NCBI GenBank assembly: GCA_903857495.1 | Contig: CAIOFF010000048.1 | Span: 149,193-213,192 of the forward strand | Length of the DNA: 64,000 nt | Origin: an uncultured Holophagaceae bacterium | GTDB taxonomy: Bacteria > Acidobacteriota > Holophagae > Holophagales > Holophagaceae | Reading direction: 5' to 3' | Shown: in pieces, positions 44,308 through 53,469 of the stretch | Position numbering within the stretch: the stretch's first letter is position 1 | Layout: each line of letters starts with the position of its first letter | The notes under the pieces: model-generated | What the model was told of the DNA's origin: nothing | The model's input: the letters and a program-made list of their open reading frames with translations, nothing else | Database searches by the model: none | Translations under genes and position numbers: made by a program

Positions 44308-46701
44308 TCAGGCGTAGAGCTCGACGTGGTGCGCATTTAGGATGGGTGCGGGGGTGGGAGCGGGTGCTTCTTGCCGGGCCACGGAGGCCTCCGGCAACGT
44401 GCGCTCGCGAGGGCTGGGGGCCGAAGGTGCCTCCTGGAAGGGACGGTGCCCCTGTTGCAGATCGAAACTGCCCAGGTGGAGTCCCTGGTCCCTCAGCGAC
44501 TGCTCAAGGTGGGGGCGCCCCTCCTTGACGGTCTGGACCGAGGCGGCCTCGGAGACCCAGACTTTGGCGTGGACCTCGCCGCCTTCGACCTTGAGGTGGA
44601 TGGTGACCTGTCCCAGCGAGTCCGGGTGGAGCTGCAGCTGGGCTTCCTGGGCGCCGGACTTGAGCATCCAGCGGAGGCCGCCCTCCACCTGGAGGACCGG
44701 TGCGCTGGGCGGCGTGGCCGGGGCCTGGGAAGGAGCCGGCGCGGCTGCGGGGGCGGTGGCAGCGGGCCCTTCTGCGGTGCGCTGGAGGGTGCCCAGCAGC
44801 GCCGGAGAGGCCCCGTCCAGGGTGCGGCCAGCGAGGGACTGCAGGTCTGTCAGCTTCGACTCTCCTGGTTCCAGGGGCGCGGGCGTCCCACCGCCCTTGA
44901 GCGGGGCCTGACTCGTCGTCGCTTCCGGCCCGGCGGCGGGCTGGCTCGTGGCCTTGGCCAGAACCTGAGCAAGCTCCTGGGGTGGCGCCGCAGGCACGCT
45001 GGGCTTGACTGGGGTGGGCTCGGCCAGCGGGGTGGCGCCAGCTTTGGTCACGGGGCCCGGGGCGGGTTCCTCAGGCCTGCGGAGCCCCTTGAGACCGGTG
45101 GCCGGCTCCGCCAGGACCGCCTGCAGGAGGGTGGGCGCCGTGGTTAGTGCGGAGGTCTTCGGAGCCCGGTCGCCATCGGCCGTGGCCTGGGTGGGCAGGG
45201 CGGTCGCGTCAAGTGCCAGCTCCCGGGGCAGTGCCGTCGGCACGTTGGGCTTGTCCACCATGGGCTCGGCGATGACAGACTGGCTCGCGGCCTTACCCAG
45301 GTCATGCGCCAGCTCCTGGGGCAGCGCTGTTGGCACGTTGGGCTTGTCCACCATGGGTTCAGCGACCGGTGTGGGGGCGGCTTTGGCCACGGGGCCAGAG
45401 GTCAGTTCTGCGCTGCCGGGGAGCCCTTTGAGGTCGGCAGCTGGTCCGGCAAGGACTGCCGGAATGAAGGTGGGGTCCGCAGGTTGCACGGGGGTCTGCA
45501 GCGCCGAGGCGAGGTCGGAAGAGACCGGGGCCTGGGTGCTCTGGGCGACCGCGGGCGGCAAGGTGGCCGTCGGTGGGGCCTGAAGAATCGTTGCCTCCGG
45601 GCCAGCGACGACGGTCTGGCTTGGCCCCTTGACCAGGAGCTGTGCCCACGCCTGGGGCAGCTCCGCCGGCACGCTGGGGGCGGTCGCTGGAGCTGCGGCG
45701 CCTTTGGTCACGGGGCCAGGGGCCAGCTCTTCGCCTCCACGGGTCACGCTGGGGCTGGCATCCGCCCCGGCAGGGGCTGCCTGAACAAGAACTTGGTTGG
45801 CGGGTTGGGCGGAGGTCTTTGGCGCTGCGGCCGCGTCCAGGTTTGTCGGGGGTTGTGCGCTTGGCGGGGCCGTGTCGAGCGCAGGCAGAAGCGTGGCCGT
45901 CGGTGGGGCCTGACGGGTCGTCTCCACCGGCCCGGCGGCGGGCTGGCTCGTGGCCTTGGCCAGGAGCTGCGCCAGTGCTTGGGGCAGCGCCGCGGGCAGG
46001 CTGGGCTTGTCTGCGGTGGGTTCCCCCGCTGGCGTGGCGGCGGGTGTAGTCACGGGGCCAGGGGCCAGGTCGGCGGGCTGGGCGGAGGTCTTGGGCGCCG
46101 CGGCCGCGGGTTGGGCTGCAGAGGTCTGGCTGGCGGTGCTCAGCGGTCCAGGCAGGCTTGGCCCAGGCGTGACCGGAGTCGCCGCAGGGGGCGTCTGCCC
46201 GGGTGCTGCCGTTGGTACCAGCTGGACCGGGGCGGTGTCCTCCTGTGCGGGAGGGGTGGCCGCGAGCGGCTGCTGGGCTGGCGGAACGGTGGTCGCGCCC
46301 GGAGATGGGGCTTCAGGGTCGGTCGGCGGAGCGGCCGGGGAGGGCGCGGTGGTGGCTGCCGAAGTGGCCTGGGCCTCAGAGGCAGCCTGCTTGGGCTCGG
46401 GGTGGACGGGGCTCGCGGCCGGGCCAGCGGGCGTCCCAGCAGTCGCTGCCGGGTGGCTGGCCTCCCTGGAGGCGGATGGGGTGCCGGTCTGGGTGGGCGC
46501 TTTCCGAGCCGCAGCCCGGAGCGGCCTGGCTGACGCGAGCGGGGCCGCGGCCGGCAGCTTGGGCGCGTCTTGAGGCCGGGTGAACTGCGCCACCAGGCCT
46601 GCAAAGTGGCCGCCGCCTGCGTCCGCGGACTTGCTCTCCGAGCGTCCTGCCGGAGCTCGGTCCGGGATCGCCTGGATCGCCACAGGGCTCGCAGAAGCCA
46701 T
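44308..46701 (-). CDS. fliK: Flagellar hook-length control protein (FliK-type)
   Basis: Predicted 797-residue molecular ruler that measures the hook and switches the export gate to filament proteins. The C-terminal switch domain is clear (about 665-770): QLQLHPDSLGQVTIHLKVEGG, then the HLEQSLRDQGLHLGSFDL block. Residues 45-640 are a Pro/Ala/Thr-rich ruler, much longer than in enterobacteria (FliK about 400 residues). It contains four degenerate repeats of about 110 residues, each beginning with a GPV(T/A) motif; see the repeat entry. Position between the MotE-like gene and flgD agrees with the assignment. Confidence 0.9.
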   Translation of the reverse strand: MASASPVAIQAIPDRAPAGRSESKSADAGGGHFAGLVAQFTRPQDAPKLPAAAPLASARPLRAAARKAPTQTGTPSASREASHPAATAGTPAGPAASPVHPEPKQAASEAQATSAATTAPSPAAPPTDPEAPSPGATTVPPAQQPLAATPPAQEDTAPVQLVPTAAPGQTPPAATPVTPGPSLPGPLSTASQTSAAQPAAAAPKTSAQPADLAPGPVTTPAATPAGEPTADKPSLPAALPQALAQLLAKATSQPAAGPVETTRQAPPTATLLPALDTAPPSAQPPTNLDAAAAPKTSAQPANQVLVQAAPAGADASPSVTRGGEELAPGPVTKGAAAPATAPSVPAELPQAWAQLLVKGPSQTVVAGPEATILQAPPTATLPPAVAQSTQAPVSSDLASALQTPVQPADPTFIPAVLAGPAADLKGLPGSAELTSGPVAKAAPTPVAEPMVDKPNVPTALPQELAHDLGKAASQSVIAEPMVDKPNVPTALPRELALDATALPTQATADGDRAPKTSALTTAPTLLQAVLAEPATGLKGLRRPEEPAPGPVTKAGATPLAEPTPVKPSVPAAPPQELAQVLAKATSQPAAGPEATTSQAPLKGGGTPAPLEPGESKLTDLQSLAGRTLDGASPALLGTLQRTAEGPAATAPAAAPAPSQAPATPPSAPVLQVEGGLRWMLKSGAQEAQLQLHPDSLGQVTIHLKVEGGEVHAKVWVSEAASVQTVKEGRPHLEQSLRDQGLHLGSFDLQQGHRPFQEAPSAPSPRERTLPEASVARQEAPAPTPAPILNAHHVELYA
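44904..46071 (-). repeat. Tandem repeats inside the hook-length ruler gene
   Basis: Four degenerate units start at residues 211 (DLAPGPVTT), 325 (ELAPGPVTK), 432 (ELTSGPVAK) and 545 (EPAPGPVTK), giving spacings of 114, 107 and 113 residues. Each unit carries a KP(S/N)(L/V)P-ALPQ-LA block and ends with LKGL or similar. Inside the third unit a shorter copy (AEPMVDKPNVPTALP) occurs twice, 31 residues apart, corresponding to nearly identical DNA at about 45213-45272 and 45306-45365. This shows recent growth of the ruler by duplication. Confidence 0.75.
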
Positions 46702-46803
46702 GAGAACCTCACGTCCGGTACATCCGGATGGGCTCTCTCCGCCAGGAACGTGCCGCGACCGTTGGGCAGAATCGTCCAGGTGCCGCGGGCGGGGCGGGAC
46801 TCT

Positions 46804-47343
46804 CTAGAGTTCCTTGGGCTTTGACATGCCGACGCGCTCGGACAGGCGCCCCGCGAGCTTGGCGTCCAGGGGGGCCAGCTGGTCCATGAGCTTCCCGGCC
46901 TTCTTGGGGGTCATGCCTGCCAACAGTGACACGGCCACTTCCAGGTTCTGGCCCGCCAGCTCCTTCATGGCTTGGGCCCCGGCCGAGGGATCCATCGCCT
47001 CATAGGTGCGGATGATCTGCGGGTCGATGGCGGGGCGGACCTTCAGGTTCTCCACCTTGAGCAGGGCCTCCTGCACAGCCCGCTCGCGGGCGGCCATCTC
47101 ACCGCGGTCCTTGTCCAGCGTGGCCTGGAGGGTATTGAGCCGCTGCTCGAGCTGCCGGAGCTCAGCCTCCTTCTGGGCAATGGCCTTCTCCCGGTTTTGG
47201 AGCTGGGAGGCCAGCTCGACGATCTTCACGCCCTCGCCGGCGACGCCCTTGGGGTCGCCCTTCGGCTCCTGGGCCGACAGCCAGATGACGCCCGCGGACA
47301 GCGCGAGGGGCGCCGAGATCCAAAGCAGAAAGCGGGCGTTCAT
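46804..47343 (-). CDS. MotE-like flagellar protein
   Basis: Predicted 179-residue protein with an N-terminal signal anchor (FLLWISAPLALSAGVIWL), a long coiled coil (about 40-110: REKAIAQKEAELRQLEQRLNT) and a C-terminal MgtE_N-like helical domain with the hallmark YEAMDPSAGAQAM...LLAGMTPKKAGKLMDQL. MotE proteins are periplasmic chaperone-like partners of the MotC/MotB stator in alphaproteobacteria and are also found in flagellar operons between fliJ and fliK elsewhere. The ATG at 47343 has AAGGAGC upstream. A role in stator assembly is inferred. Confidence 0.82.
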   Translation of the reverse strand: MNARFLLWISAPLALSAGVIWLSAQEPKGDPKGVAGEGVKIVELASQLQNREKAIAQKEAELRQLEQRLNTLQATLDKDRGEMAARERAVQEALLKVENLKVRPAIDPQIIRTYEAMDPSAGAQAMKELAGQNLEVAVSLLAGMTPKKAGKLMDQLAPLDAKLAGRLSERVGMSKPKEL

Positions 47344-47359
47344 GGGAGCTCCTTCTTGA

Positions 47360-47809
47360 TCAGGCACTGCGGGGGTGGTGCCGGAGCACCGCCAGTTCGT
47401 CCATCTCCAGGGCCTCCCGGAGCTGCTGCTCACGCTGGTGTTCGAGGGCGCGGCGCTCTTTGAGGCGGACGAGCATCAGGTGGTTCCGGTGGGCGAGGCT
47501 GAGGGCTTCCCGCTCCTCGGCCACCTTCACGAGGGCCACGCGGAGGCGCTCGTAGCCCTCCAGCTGCCGGCGCTCCAGCACCACCAGGAACCGCTCGCCG
47601 TTCCGCAGGAGGTCCAGGTCCAGGATCTGCCCGGTGGCGAGCCGGCGGGCCTCGAAGAGCGCCTTGCGCTGCTCGACCATGGCATCCAGCTCGGTCCGGA
47701 TGTCCCGCTCGGCCTGGAGGGCCCGGGCCAGGGCCCGCTGCGCCTCGTGCTCCAGGGCCTCCCGCAGCTTGCGCAGGGGCTCCAGGCGGAAGTGGAAGCG
47801 GGCGGCCAT
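47360..47809 (-). CDS. fliJ: Flagellar export protein FliJ
   Basis: Predicted 149-residue coiled-coil stalk of the flagellar export ATPase, like the gamma subunit of F1. It starts with FHFRLEPLRKLREALE, the usual FliJ opening, and continues as one long heptad-rich hairpin to the acidic end (REALEMDELAVLRH). No other domain is seen. Its ATG at 47809 shares one base with the fliI stop, which fits the fixed stoichiometry of the export complex. Confidence 0.93.
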   Translation of the reverse strand: MAARFHFRLEPLRKLREALEHEAQRALARALQAERDIRTELDAMVEQRKALFEARRLATGQILDLDLLRNGERFLVVLERRQLEGYERLRVALVKVAEEREALSLAHRNHLMLVRLKERRALEHQREQQLREALEMDELAVLRHHPRSA

Positions 47810-49170
47810 CAGCGGTCGGCCTTCAGGAAGGGCGCCAGGTCGATGCCGAAGATCTGGCCCATGGCGAGCATGGCCAGGCGGTGGTCAGAGCTCTCCGCCG
47901 TGGCCTGCCGGAGGAAGGACTGGATGGCTGGCTGGAACTGGATGGCCTGGTCGATGGCCGTGCTCGAGCCCTTGGTGTAGGCCCCGATCTGGATCAGGTC
48001 CTCGGCATCCTGGTAGGTGGCCATGAGGTCGCGGAGCTTGCTGGCCAGCTGCTTCTGCTCCGGTGGAGCCAGGGCGCTGAAGAGCCGGGAGAGGCTGGCG
48101 AGCACGTCGATGGCGGGGAAGTGATTCTTGGCGGCCAGCTTCCGGGAGAGTACCACGTGGCCGTCCAGGATGCCGCGCACGGCATCGCTGATGGGCTCGT
48201 TCATGTCGTCGCCCTCCACCAGCACGGTGTAGATGCCGGTGATGGAGCCCATGCCTTCGAAGGTGCCGGCCCGCTCCATGAGGCGGGGCAGCAGGGCGAA
48301 CACCGAGGGCGTGTAGCCCCGGGAGCTGGGTGGCTCGCCCGCGCTGAGGCCGACCTCCCGCTGGGCCATGGCGAAGCGGGTCACGCTGTCCATCATCAGC
48401 AGGACATCCTTGCCTTGGCGCATGAAGTATTCGGCGACGGTGGTGCCGGCCATGGCGCAGCGCAGACGCAGCAGGGGCGTCTGATCCCCTGTGGCAACCA
48501 CCACCACGCTGCGGCGCAGGCCCTCGGTACCCAGGTCGTTCTCGATGAACTCGCGGAGCTCGCGGCCCCGCTCACCCACCAGCGTGATGACGTTGACCTC
48601 GGCGGAGGTGTTGCGGGCCACCATGCCCAGCAGGGTGGACTTGCCCACACCAGAGCCGGAGAAGATGCCCACCCGCTGGCCCTTGCCGAGGGTGAGCAGC
48701 CCGTCCACGGCGCGCACGCCGGTGGAGAGCACTTCGTCGATCCGCTTGCGCCGCATGGGGTTGGGAGGGGGGCCCTGGAGGGGCAGGTGCGCCGTGGCCT
48801 CGATGGGGGGGCCGCCATCCAGGGGGCGGCCCAGGGGATCGATCACGCGGCCCAGCAGCTCGTCCGCCACGGGCAGCTCGGGCTGGTGGCCGGTGCCTTC
48901 CACCCAGAGCCCTGGCCGGATGCCCTCGGTCTCCTCGATGGGCATGAGCAGCACGCGCTGGCCCGAGAAGCCCACCACTTCCGCGTGGAAGAGGCGCGGC
49001 CTGCCGGTGGCGTCGGTGCCGTGGATGAGCATCTGCTCACCCACGGAGCACTCGGGGCCCGTGCTCTCGACCACGAGGCCCACCACCTTCGTGACCCGGC
49101 CCATCCAGTCACCCTTCGGCAGCGCCGAGAGGCGGGCCGCCAGGGCAGCGGGATCCAGCACGGTGTTCAC
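47809..49170 (-). CDS. fliI: Flagellum-specific ATPase FliI
   Basis: Predicted 453-residue export ATPase homologous to F1-beta. The Walker A motif is GSGVGKST, within GIFSGSGVGKSTLLGMVARN, followed by the catalytic VALVGERGREL-type glutamate (LVGERGRELREF), Walker B VLLMMDSVTRFAMAQREVG and the family signature PPSSRGYTPSVFALLPRLMERAG. The C-terminal helical domain is complete. It lies between fliH and fliJ, overlapping fliH by four bases and fliJ by one. Confidence 0.97.
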   Translation of the reverse strand: MNTVLDPAALAARLSALPKGDWMGRVTKVVGLVVESTGPECSVGEQMLIHGTDATGRPRLFHAEVVGFSGQRVLLMPIEETEGIRPGLWVEGTGHQPELPVADELLGRVIDPLGRPLDGGPPIEATAHLPLQGPPPNPMRRKRIDEVLSTGVRAVDGLLTLGKGQRVGIFSGSGVGKSTLLGMVARNTSAEVNVITLVGERGRELREFIENDLGTEGLRRSVVVVATGDQTPLLRLRCAMAGTTVAEYFMRQGKDVLLMMDSVTRFAMAQREVGLSAGEPPSSRGYTPSVFALLPRLMERAGTFEGMGSITGIYTVLVEGDDMNEPISDAVRGILDGHVVLSRKLAAKNHFPAIDVLASLSRLFSALAPPEQKQLASKLRDLMATYQDAEDLIQIGAYTKGSSTAIDQAIQFQPAIQSFLRQATAESSDHRLAMLAMGQIFGIDLAPFLKADR

Positions 49171-49898
49171 AGCGTGCCGCCTTCCCGCAGCCGGGCGATG
49201 AGCTGCATGAGCGCCTCGCGGCGGCGCTCAAGGGTGCCGTTGAAGATGCCCTGGGGGGCCTCGATCCGGAGGCTGCCCCGGGAGAGGCCGCTCTCACTCA
49301 GGAGGGCCAGGCCGGTGTGGTCTGAGAACTGGTCGCCGAGCTGCTCGAGATCCGCAGGATGGAGGAAGATCTGCATGGGCATCTCGCCGTCCCGGCGGCC
49401 CCGGGGCAGGGGGAACGGCAGCTCGTCGAGGATCCGATCCATCATGGCCCTCACGGCGCCTGGGGTCTGCTCGATCTGCTGCACAGCGAGGTGTTCGCCG
49501 ACGGCCAGGGCCAGGGCGATCAGCTGCTCGTCCAGGGTCGCCTGGAGGGTGACGGTGACGGAGGCCAGCTCCGTCAGGTGCTCTTCCAGGCGCTGCGTGT
49601 AGGTCTTGTACTGGCTCTCGCCGAAGGCGCGGCCCTCGGACTCGCCGGCGGCGAAGCCCTCCTCGTAGGCGTGGCGGGCGATCTCCTGGGCCTGCCGCTC
49701 GGCCTCCTGGAGGCGGTCGACGATGCGCTCCTCGATGGGGACATCGGAAGCCGCGTCGTCGCCCAGCTCCGAGGACACGGAGCCCTCGCCCTCCTCATAG
49801 GAGTTCGGGGACTGGAGGGCATCCACAGGGAAATAGGGAAAGGCCCCCAGGCGCTTGTCCTGGAGGTCCTCGGCCCGGATGAAGCCCTTACTGGCCAT
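49167..49898 (-). CDS. fliH: Flagellar assembly protein FliH
   Basis: Predicted 243-residue regulator that anchors and restrains the FliI ATPase, comparable to the F1 peripheral stalk. The central part contains the Gly/Ala-repeat helix of the family (AYEEGFAAGESEGRAFGESQYKTY, about residues 80-103), and the C-terminal part (LEQLGDQFSDHTGLALLSESGLSRGSLRIEAPQGIFNGTLE) is the VATP-E-like domain. The N-terminal stretch has an acidic linker and should contact the C-ring. Coupled to fliI by a four-base overlap. Confidence 0.92.
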   Translation of the reverse strand: MASKGFIRAEDLQDKRLGAFPYFPVDALQSPNSYEEGEGSVSSELGDDAASDVPIEERIVDRLQEAERQAQEIARHAYEEGFAAGESEGRAFGESQYKTYTQRLEEHLTELASVTVTLQATLDEQLIALALAVGEHLAVQQIEQTPGAVRAMMDRILDELPFPLPRGRRDGEMPMQIFLHPADLEQLGDQFSDHTGLALLSESGLSRGSLRIEAPQGIFNGTLERRREALMQLIARLREGGTL

Positions 49899-49915
49899 GA
49901 CGGCGCCCTCGCTCG

Positions 49916-50920
49916 CTAGGTGACATAGTCCTCGCCTCCGCCACCGCCGATGCTGATGACCCCTTCCTCCTCGAGCTGGCGGACGATCTCTACCACCTCG
50001 TGCTGGGACTTCTCTACATCCTTCAGCTTCACGGGGCCCATGAACTCCATCTCTTCCTTCATGAGCTCCACGGCGCGGCTGGACATGTTCCGGTAGAACT
50101 GGTTCTGCAGCTCCTCGCTGGTGCCCTTGAGGGCGATGGTCAGCGTCTTCTTGTCCGCCCGCTTGAGGATCTCGGTGATGCCGTTGTCATCGATGAGCAG
50201 GATGTCGTCGAAGACGAACATCAGGTCGCGGATGCTGGCGGCCAGCTGGGGGTTCTCGGTCTCGATCTTCTCCAGCACGGCGCGGCCCGTGTTGCGGTCC
50301 ATGCGGTTGAAGAGCTCGGCCACGGCCCGGACACCGCCATAGGCCTCGGTGGCGAAGGAACCCAGGGCCTCCAGCTTCTGCTCGAGGATAAGGCTGATGC
50401 GGCGCACCACCTCGGGGCTGATCTCCTGTAGGCTGGCCATGCGCATGGCCACGTCGCTGCGCAGGGCCTCGGGCAGGCTGGAGATGAGCTCTGCCGCCTG
50501 GGAGGCGTTCAGGTGGGCCAGGATCAGCGCGATGGTCTGGGGGTGCTCGTTCTGGATGAACTTGGAGAGCTGCTGGGGGTTGGCGCGCTCCAGGCTGGTG
50601 AAGCCGGCGCTGGACTCCAGGGCCTTCACCAGGCGGTCGATGATCTTGCGCGCCACTTCCGGCCCCACGGACTTGATGAGCAGCTTCTTGGCATACTCGA
50701 TGCCGCCCTGGCTGATGTAGCTGCGGGCCTGGGTCATGGTGTGGAACTCTTCCATGACCTCCTCGGCCACTTCCGGCTGCACGTGCTTGGTGATGGCGAT
50801 CTCGCGGGAGATCGTCTGGATCTCATCCTCCTCGAGGTACTTGAAGATGTTGGCGGCGGTCTCGTCCCCGAGGGTGACCATGAGCACCGCGGCCTTCTGC
50901 ATGCCGGTGAGTTTGGCCAT
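49916..50920 (-). CDS. fliG: Flagellar motor switch protein FliG
   Basis: Predicted 334-residue C-ring protein that sits on the MS ring and turns with the stator. N-terminal MQKAAVLMVTLGDETAANIFKYLEE is typical, the middle EHPQTIALILAHL motif is present (as NEHPQTIALILAHLNASQAAELI), and the C-terminal torque helix region reads VFDDILLIDDNGITEILKRADKKTLTIALKG with the conserved charged residues. Length and composition are normal. Only two bases separate its start from the fliF stop. Confidence 0.97.
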   Translation of the reverse strand: MAKLTGMQKAAVLMVTLGDETAANIFKYLEEDEIQTISREIAITKHVQPEVAEEVMEEFHTMTQARSYISQGGIEYAKKLLIKSVGPEVARKIIDRLVKALESSAGFTSLERANPQQLSKFIQNEHPQTIALILAHLNASQAAELISSLPEALRSDVAMRMASLQEISPEVVRRISLILEQKLEALGSFATEAYGGVRAVAELFNRMDRNTGRAVLEKIETENPQLAASIRDLMFVFDDILLIDDNGITEILKRADKKTLTIALKGTSEELQNQFYRNMSSRAVELMKEEMEFMGPVKLKDVEKSQHEVVEIVRQLEEEGVISIGGGGGEDYVT

Positions 50921-50922
50921 GG

Positions 50923-52605
50923 CTACCGTCCTTCCTCAAGCAGCCAGGATCGCACCAGGGAGGCGATGGTCTCCGGGTCCTCGTGGGAGCCTTCCTGGAG
51001 GCGCTTCTTGATGAGCTCGCGCCGCCGGGCCTCGGGCGCGCTGAAGGCCGCGTCGGCGTTCAGCTCCGCCTCGATCTCTGACTCGATCTCGGACATGGAC
51101 TTCACCTGGACGGGCTTGCGGGTGGAGCCACCGCCGGACATGCCGCCGTCACCGCCTTCGGCGCTGGCGACCCGCATGGGGGCGGGCCGGTTGATGGCTG
51201 CCGAGAGACGCTTCAGCATCGGCATGACGAGCATGAAGAAGACCGCCAGGCCCAGGATCCCGTAGATGACGCTCGGCGCGAACTGGCGGACCAGGTCCAC
51301 CCAGAACTGCTTCTTGGCCTCGGCCTCCTCCTTGGGATTGGCCTGGAGGGTGGCGAAGGCCATGTTCTCGACGGTGAGCTCGTCGCCCCGCTTGGTCTGG
51401 ATGCCCACGGCCGAGGACACCTGGTCGCGGATCTTCTTGAGCTCGTCCGCGGTGCGGGGCGTCAGCTTCAGTACAGGCTCGCCCTTGGGATCCTTCTCCC
51501 AGGCGCTGGTGTGGTCGACGATCACCGCCAGGGTGACCCGCTTCACGGAGCCCGTGGCCTGGTCGACGGCACGGATGGTCTTGGAGATCTCGTAGTTGGT
51601 GGTGGTTTCCTTCTTGTCGCTGGTCTCCAGCGCGCTCGACGAGGCCCCCGCGTTGGCCGGGGCCACGTTGCTGGGGGTGCCCGGGACGCCGCCGCCGCCT
51701 TCGCGCTTCTGGACCTTCTCGTCCTTCTGCTGGACGCTGCGCTCCACCTGCCCCTGGGGGTCGAACCGCTCCTCGTTGATCTTCACCTTGTCGAAGTCCA
51801 GGTCCACGTGGGCCGTGGCCCGCACCTTGCCGAGACCGACCACAGGCTCGAGCAGGTCCGTGACGCGGCGGACCAGGTGGTCCTCCTCTTCCCTGGCCAC
51901 CTTCTTCTGGGCGTCGCTGGCACCGACCATGGGATCCCGGCCGGTCCGGGACAGGATCCGGCTGTGCTGATCGATGATCACCACCTGGTCGGGCTTCAGG
52001 CCCTCCACGCTGGCGGCCACCAGGTTCACGATGGCCTGGGTGTTCTCGTCGGGCAGGATGCGGGAGCCGCGCAGCTTGAGCAGCACGCTGGCCTTGGCGT
52101 CCTCTTTGTCGGTGAGGAAGGGACTGTCGTTGGAGGGGGTGATGTGGACGGTCGCCTCGGTGACTTGCTGGAGGCTCATGATCGTCTTGGCCAGCTGGGC
52201 TTCCATGGCCCGGCGGTGGATCACCTTCTGGGAGAAGTCCGTGGTGCCGAGGCCGGCATTCTCAAGCTTCTCGAAGCCGAGCTTGTCCCCGGTCAGCAGG
52301 CCGTCCCCGGCGAACTTGAGCCGGAGGGACCCCACCTTGCTCTCGGGCACCAGGATGGAGCGCTGGTCGGAGCTCAGCTCGTAGGGCACCTGCATCTTGT
52401 CCAGCTGGGCCACGATGGAGCTGGCTTCCGTGGGGGAGATGTTGGAGGCCAGGACGCCCTTGGTCTCCTGGCCGGCCCAGATACCAAGGCCGGCCAGGGC
52501 CAGGAGCACTGTCATGGAAATGGCGATGACCATGACGCGCTGGGTGGAGCTCATGCCCCGGAAAGCGCTGGTCAGTTGTTCCGCGAGGTTCGTTTCCCCG
52601 GCCAT
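50923..52605 (-). CDS. fliF: Flagellar MS-ring protein FliF
   Basis: Predicted 560-residue membrane protein that builds the MS ring, the base of the motor. The two membrane helices lie at about residues 22-45 and 450-472 (FAPSVIYGILGLAVFFMLVMPML). Between them are the YscJ-like ring-building motifs (VAQLDKMQVPYEL, VQKVIHRRAMEAQLAKTI) and the FliF domain (ARVHLDFDKVKINEERFDPQG-like: ATAHVDLDFDKVKINEERFD). The C-terminal tail (MSEIESEIEAELNADAAF, then SLVRSWLLEE) is the FliG-binding end. Confidence 0.97.
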   Translation of the reverse strand: MAGETNLAEQLTSAFRGMSSTQRVMVIAISMTVLLALAGLGIWAGQETKGVLASNISPTEASSIVAQLDKMQVPYELSSDQRSILVPESKVGSLRLKFAGDGLLTGDKLGFEKLENAGLGTTDFSQKVIHRRAMEAQLAKTIMSLQQVTEATVHITPSNDSPFLTDKEDAKASVLLKLRGSRILPDENTQAIVNLVAASVEGLKPDQVVIIDQHSRILSRTGRDPMVGASDAQKKVAREEEDHLVRRVTDLLEPVVGLGKVRATAHVDLDFDKVKINEERFDPQGQVERSVQQKDEKVQKREGGGGVPGTPSNVAPANAGASSSALETSDKKETTTNYEISKTIRAVDQATGSVKRVTLAVIVDHTSAWEKDPKGEPVLKLTPRTADELKKIRDQVSSAVGIQTKRGDELTVENMAFATLQANPKEEAEAKKQFWVDLVRQFAPSVIYGILGLAVFFMLVMPMLKRLSAAINRPAPMRVASAEGGDGGMSGGGSTRKPVQVKSMSEIESEIEAELNADAAFSAPEARRRELIKKRLQEGSHEDPETIASLVRSWLLEEGR

Positions 52606-52654
52606 AGGCGTCCCTCAGTCAGGGGTGAGGCCGCGCCGGAAAGCTAGGCCTGCG

Positions 52655-52999
52655 CTACATCTGCATGCGCATGACCTCGCGGTAGGCATCGATCAGTTTC
52701 GACCGAACGGCCATCATCATCTGGAAGCTAAGATCGGCCTTCTGGACAGCCAGCATGGCCGTGTGCATGTCTGCACTCTCCCCTGTCATCAAGTTCCGTG
52801 CCTCATCTTCAGACTGGGCGGAAGCCTGGTTCACTTCCTGGAGCGCCTGCTTCAGCAAATCGCCGAAAGCGACCCCCCCCTCGGAGCCCGCAGCGCCGCT
52901 GCCCTGGCCGGATTTCGAGGATCCGGACACGGGGCTGAGGGGGGACAGCTGGGGGATGTTCAGGAGTGGGTCCATGGGGTCAACTCGGGGAAAGGCCAT
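52655..52999 (-). CDS. fliE: Flagellar hook-basal body protein FliE
   Basis: Predicted 114-residue rod adaptor between MS ring and rod. The C-terminal half has the family pattern GVAFGDLLKQALQEVNQASAQSEDEARNLMTGE and ADLSFQMMMAVRSKLIDAYREVMRMQM, the usual end. The N-terminus is Gly/Ser-rich and disordered-looking. ATGs at 52999 and 52975 are both in frame; neither has a strong ribosome-binding site. It lies 50 bases from both flgC and fliF. Confidence 0.94.
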   Translation of the reverse strand: MAFPRVDPMDPLLNIPQLSPLSPVSGSSKSGQGSGAAGSEGGVAFGDLLKQALQEVNQASAQSEDEARNLMTGESADMHTAMLAVQKADLSFQMMMAVRSKLIDAYREVMRMQM

Positions 53000-53049
53000 T
53001 CACACGATCGGTCGGGGCAGGGGGCAGGGCAAGTCGAAATTCCGACAGG

Positions 53050-53469
53050 TTACTGGACTCGGAGGATGTCGAGGGCGGAAGTGGCCATGACTTTGGCGGC
53101 CCGGACCACGGCGATGTTGGCCTCGTAGGCTCGGCTGGCCTCGGTGAGGTTCACCATCTCCTCGACCGGGTTGACGTTGGGGTAGCTCACCACACCGTCG
53201 GGGTCGGCATCGGGGTGGCCGGGTTCGTAGCGGGTCAGGAAGGGCTCCTGGCTGGTCTTGACCCCCGCGACGCGCACGCCGGCGTTGGCCAGGGCCCCCG
53301 CGAAGCCCAGGTCCTGGGAGGCGAAGACCGCATCCTTGCGGCGGTAGGGGCCGCCTTCCTTGGTGTGAGTGGTCTCGCTGTTGGCGATGTTGGCGGCGAT
53401 GAGCTGGACCCGGAGCCGCTGGGCGGCCATGCCCGTGCTGGCGATGTCGAGGATCTGATTGATGCTCAT
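53050..53469 (-). CDS. flgC: Flagellar basal-body rod protein FlgC
   Basis: Predicted 139-residue proximal rod subunit. The N-terminal rod signature is ILDIASTGMAAQRLRVQLIAANIANSETT, followed by YRRKDAVFAS, and the C-terminal block is YPNVNPVEEMVNLTEASRAYEANIAVVRAAKVMATSALDILR, both typical of FlgC. The length is normal. Its start shares one base with the end of flgB. Confidence 0.96.
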   Translation of the reverse strand: MSINQILDIASTGMAAQRLRVQLIAANIANSETTHTKEGGPYRRKDAVFASQDLGFAGALANAGVRVAGVKTSQEPFLTRYEPGHPDADPDGVVSYPNVNPVEEMVNLTEASRAYEANIAVVRAAKVMATSALDILRVQ

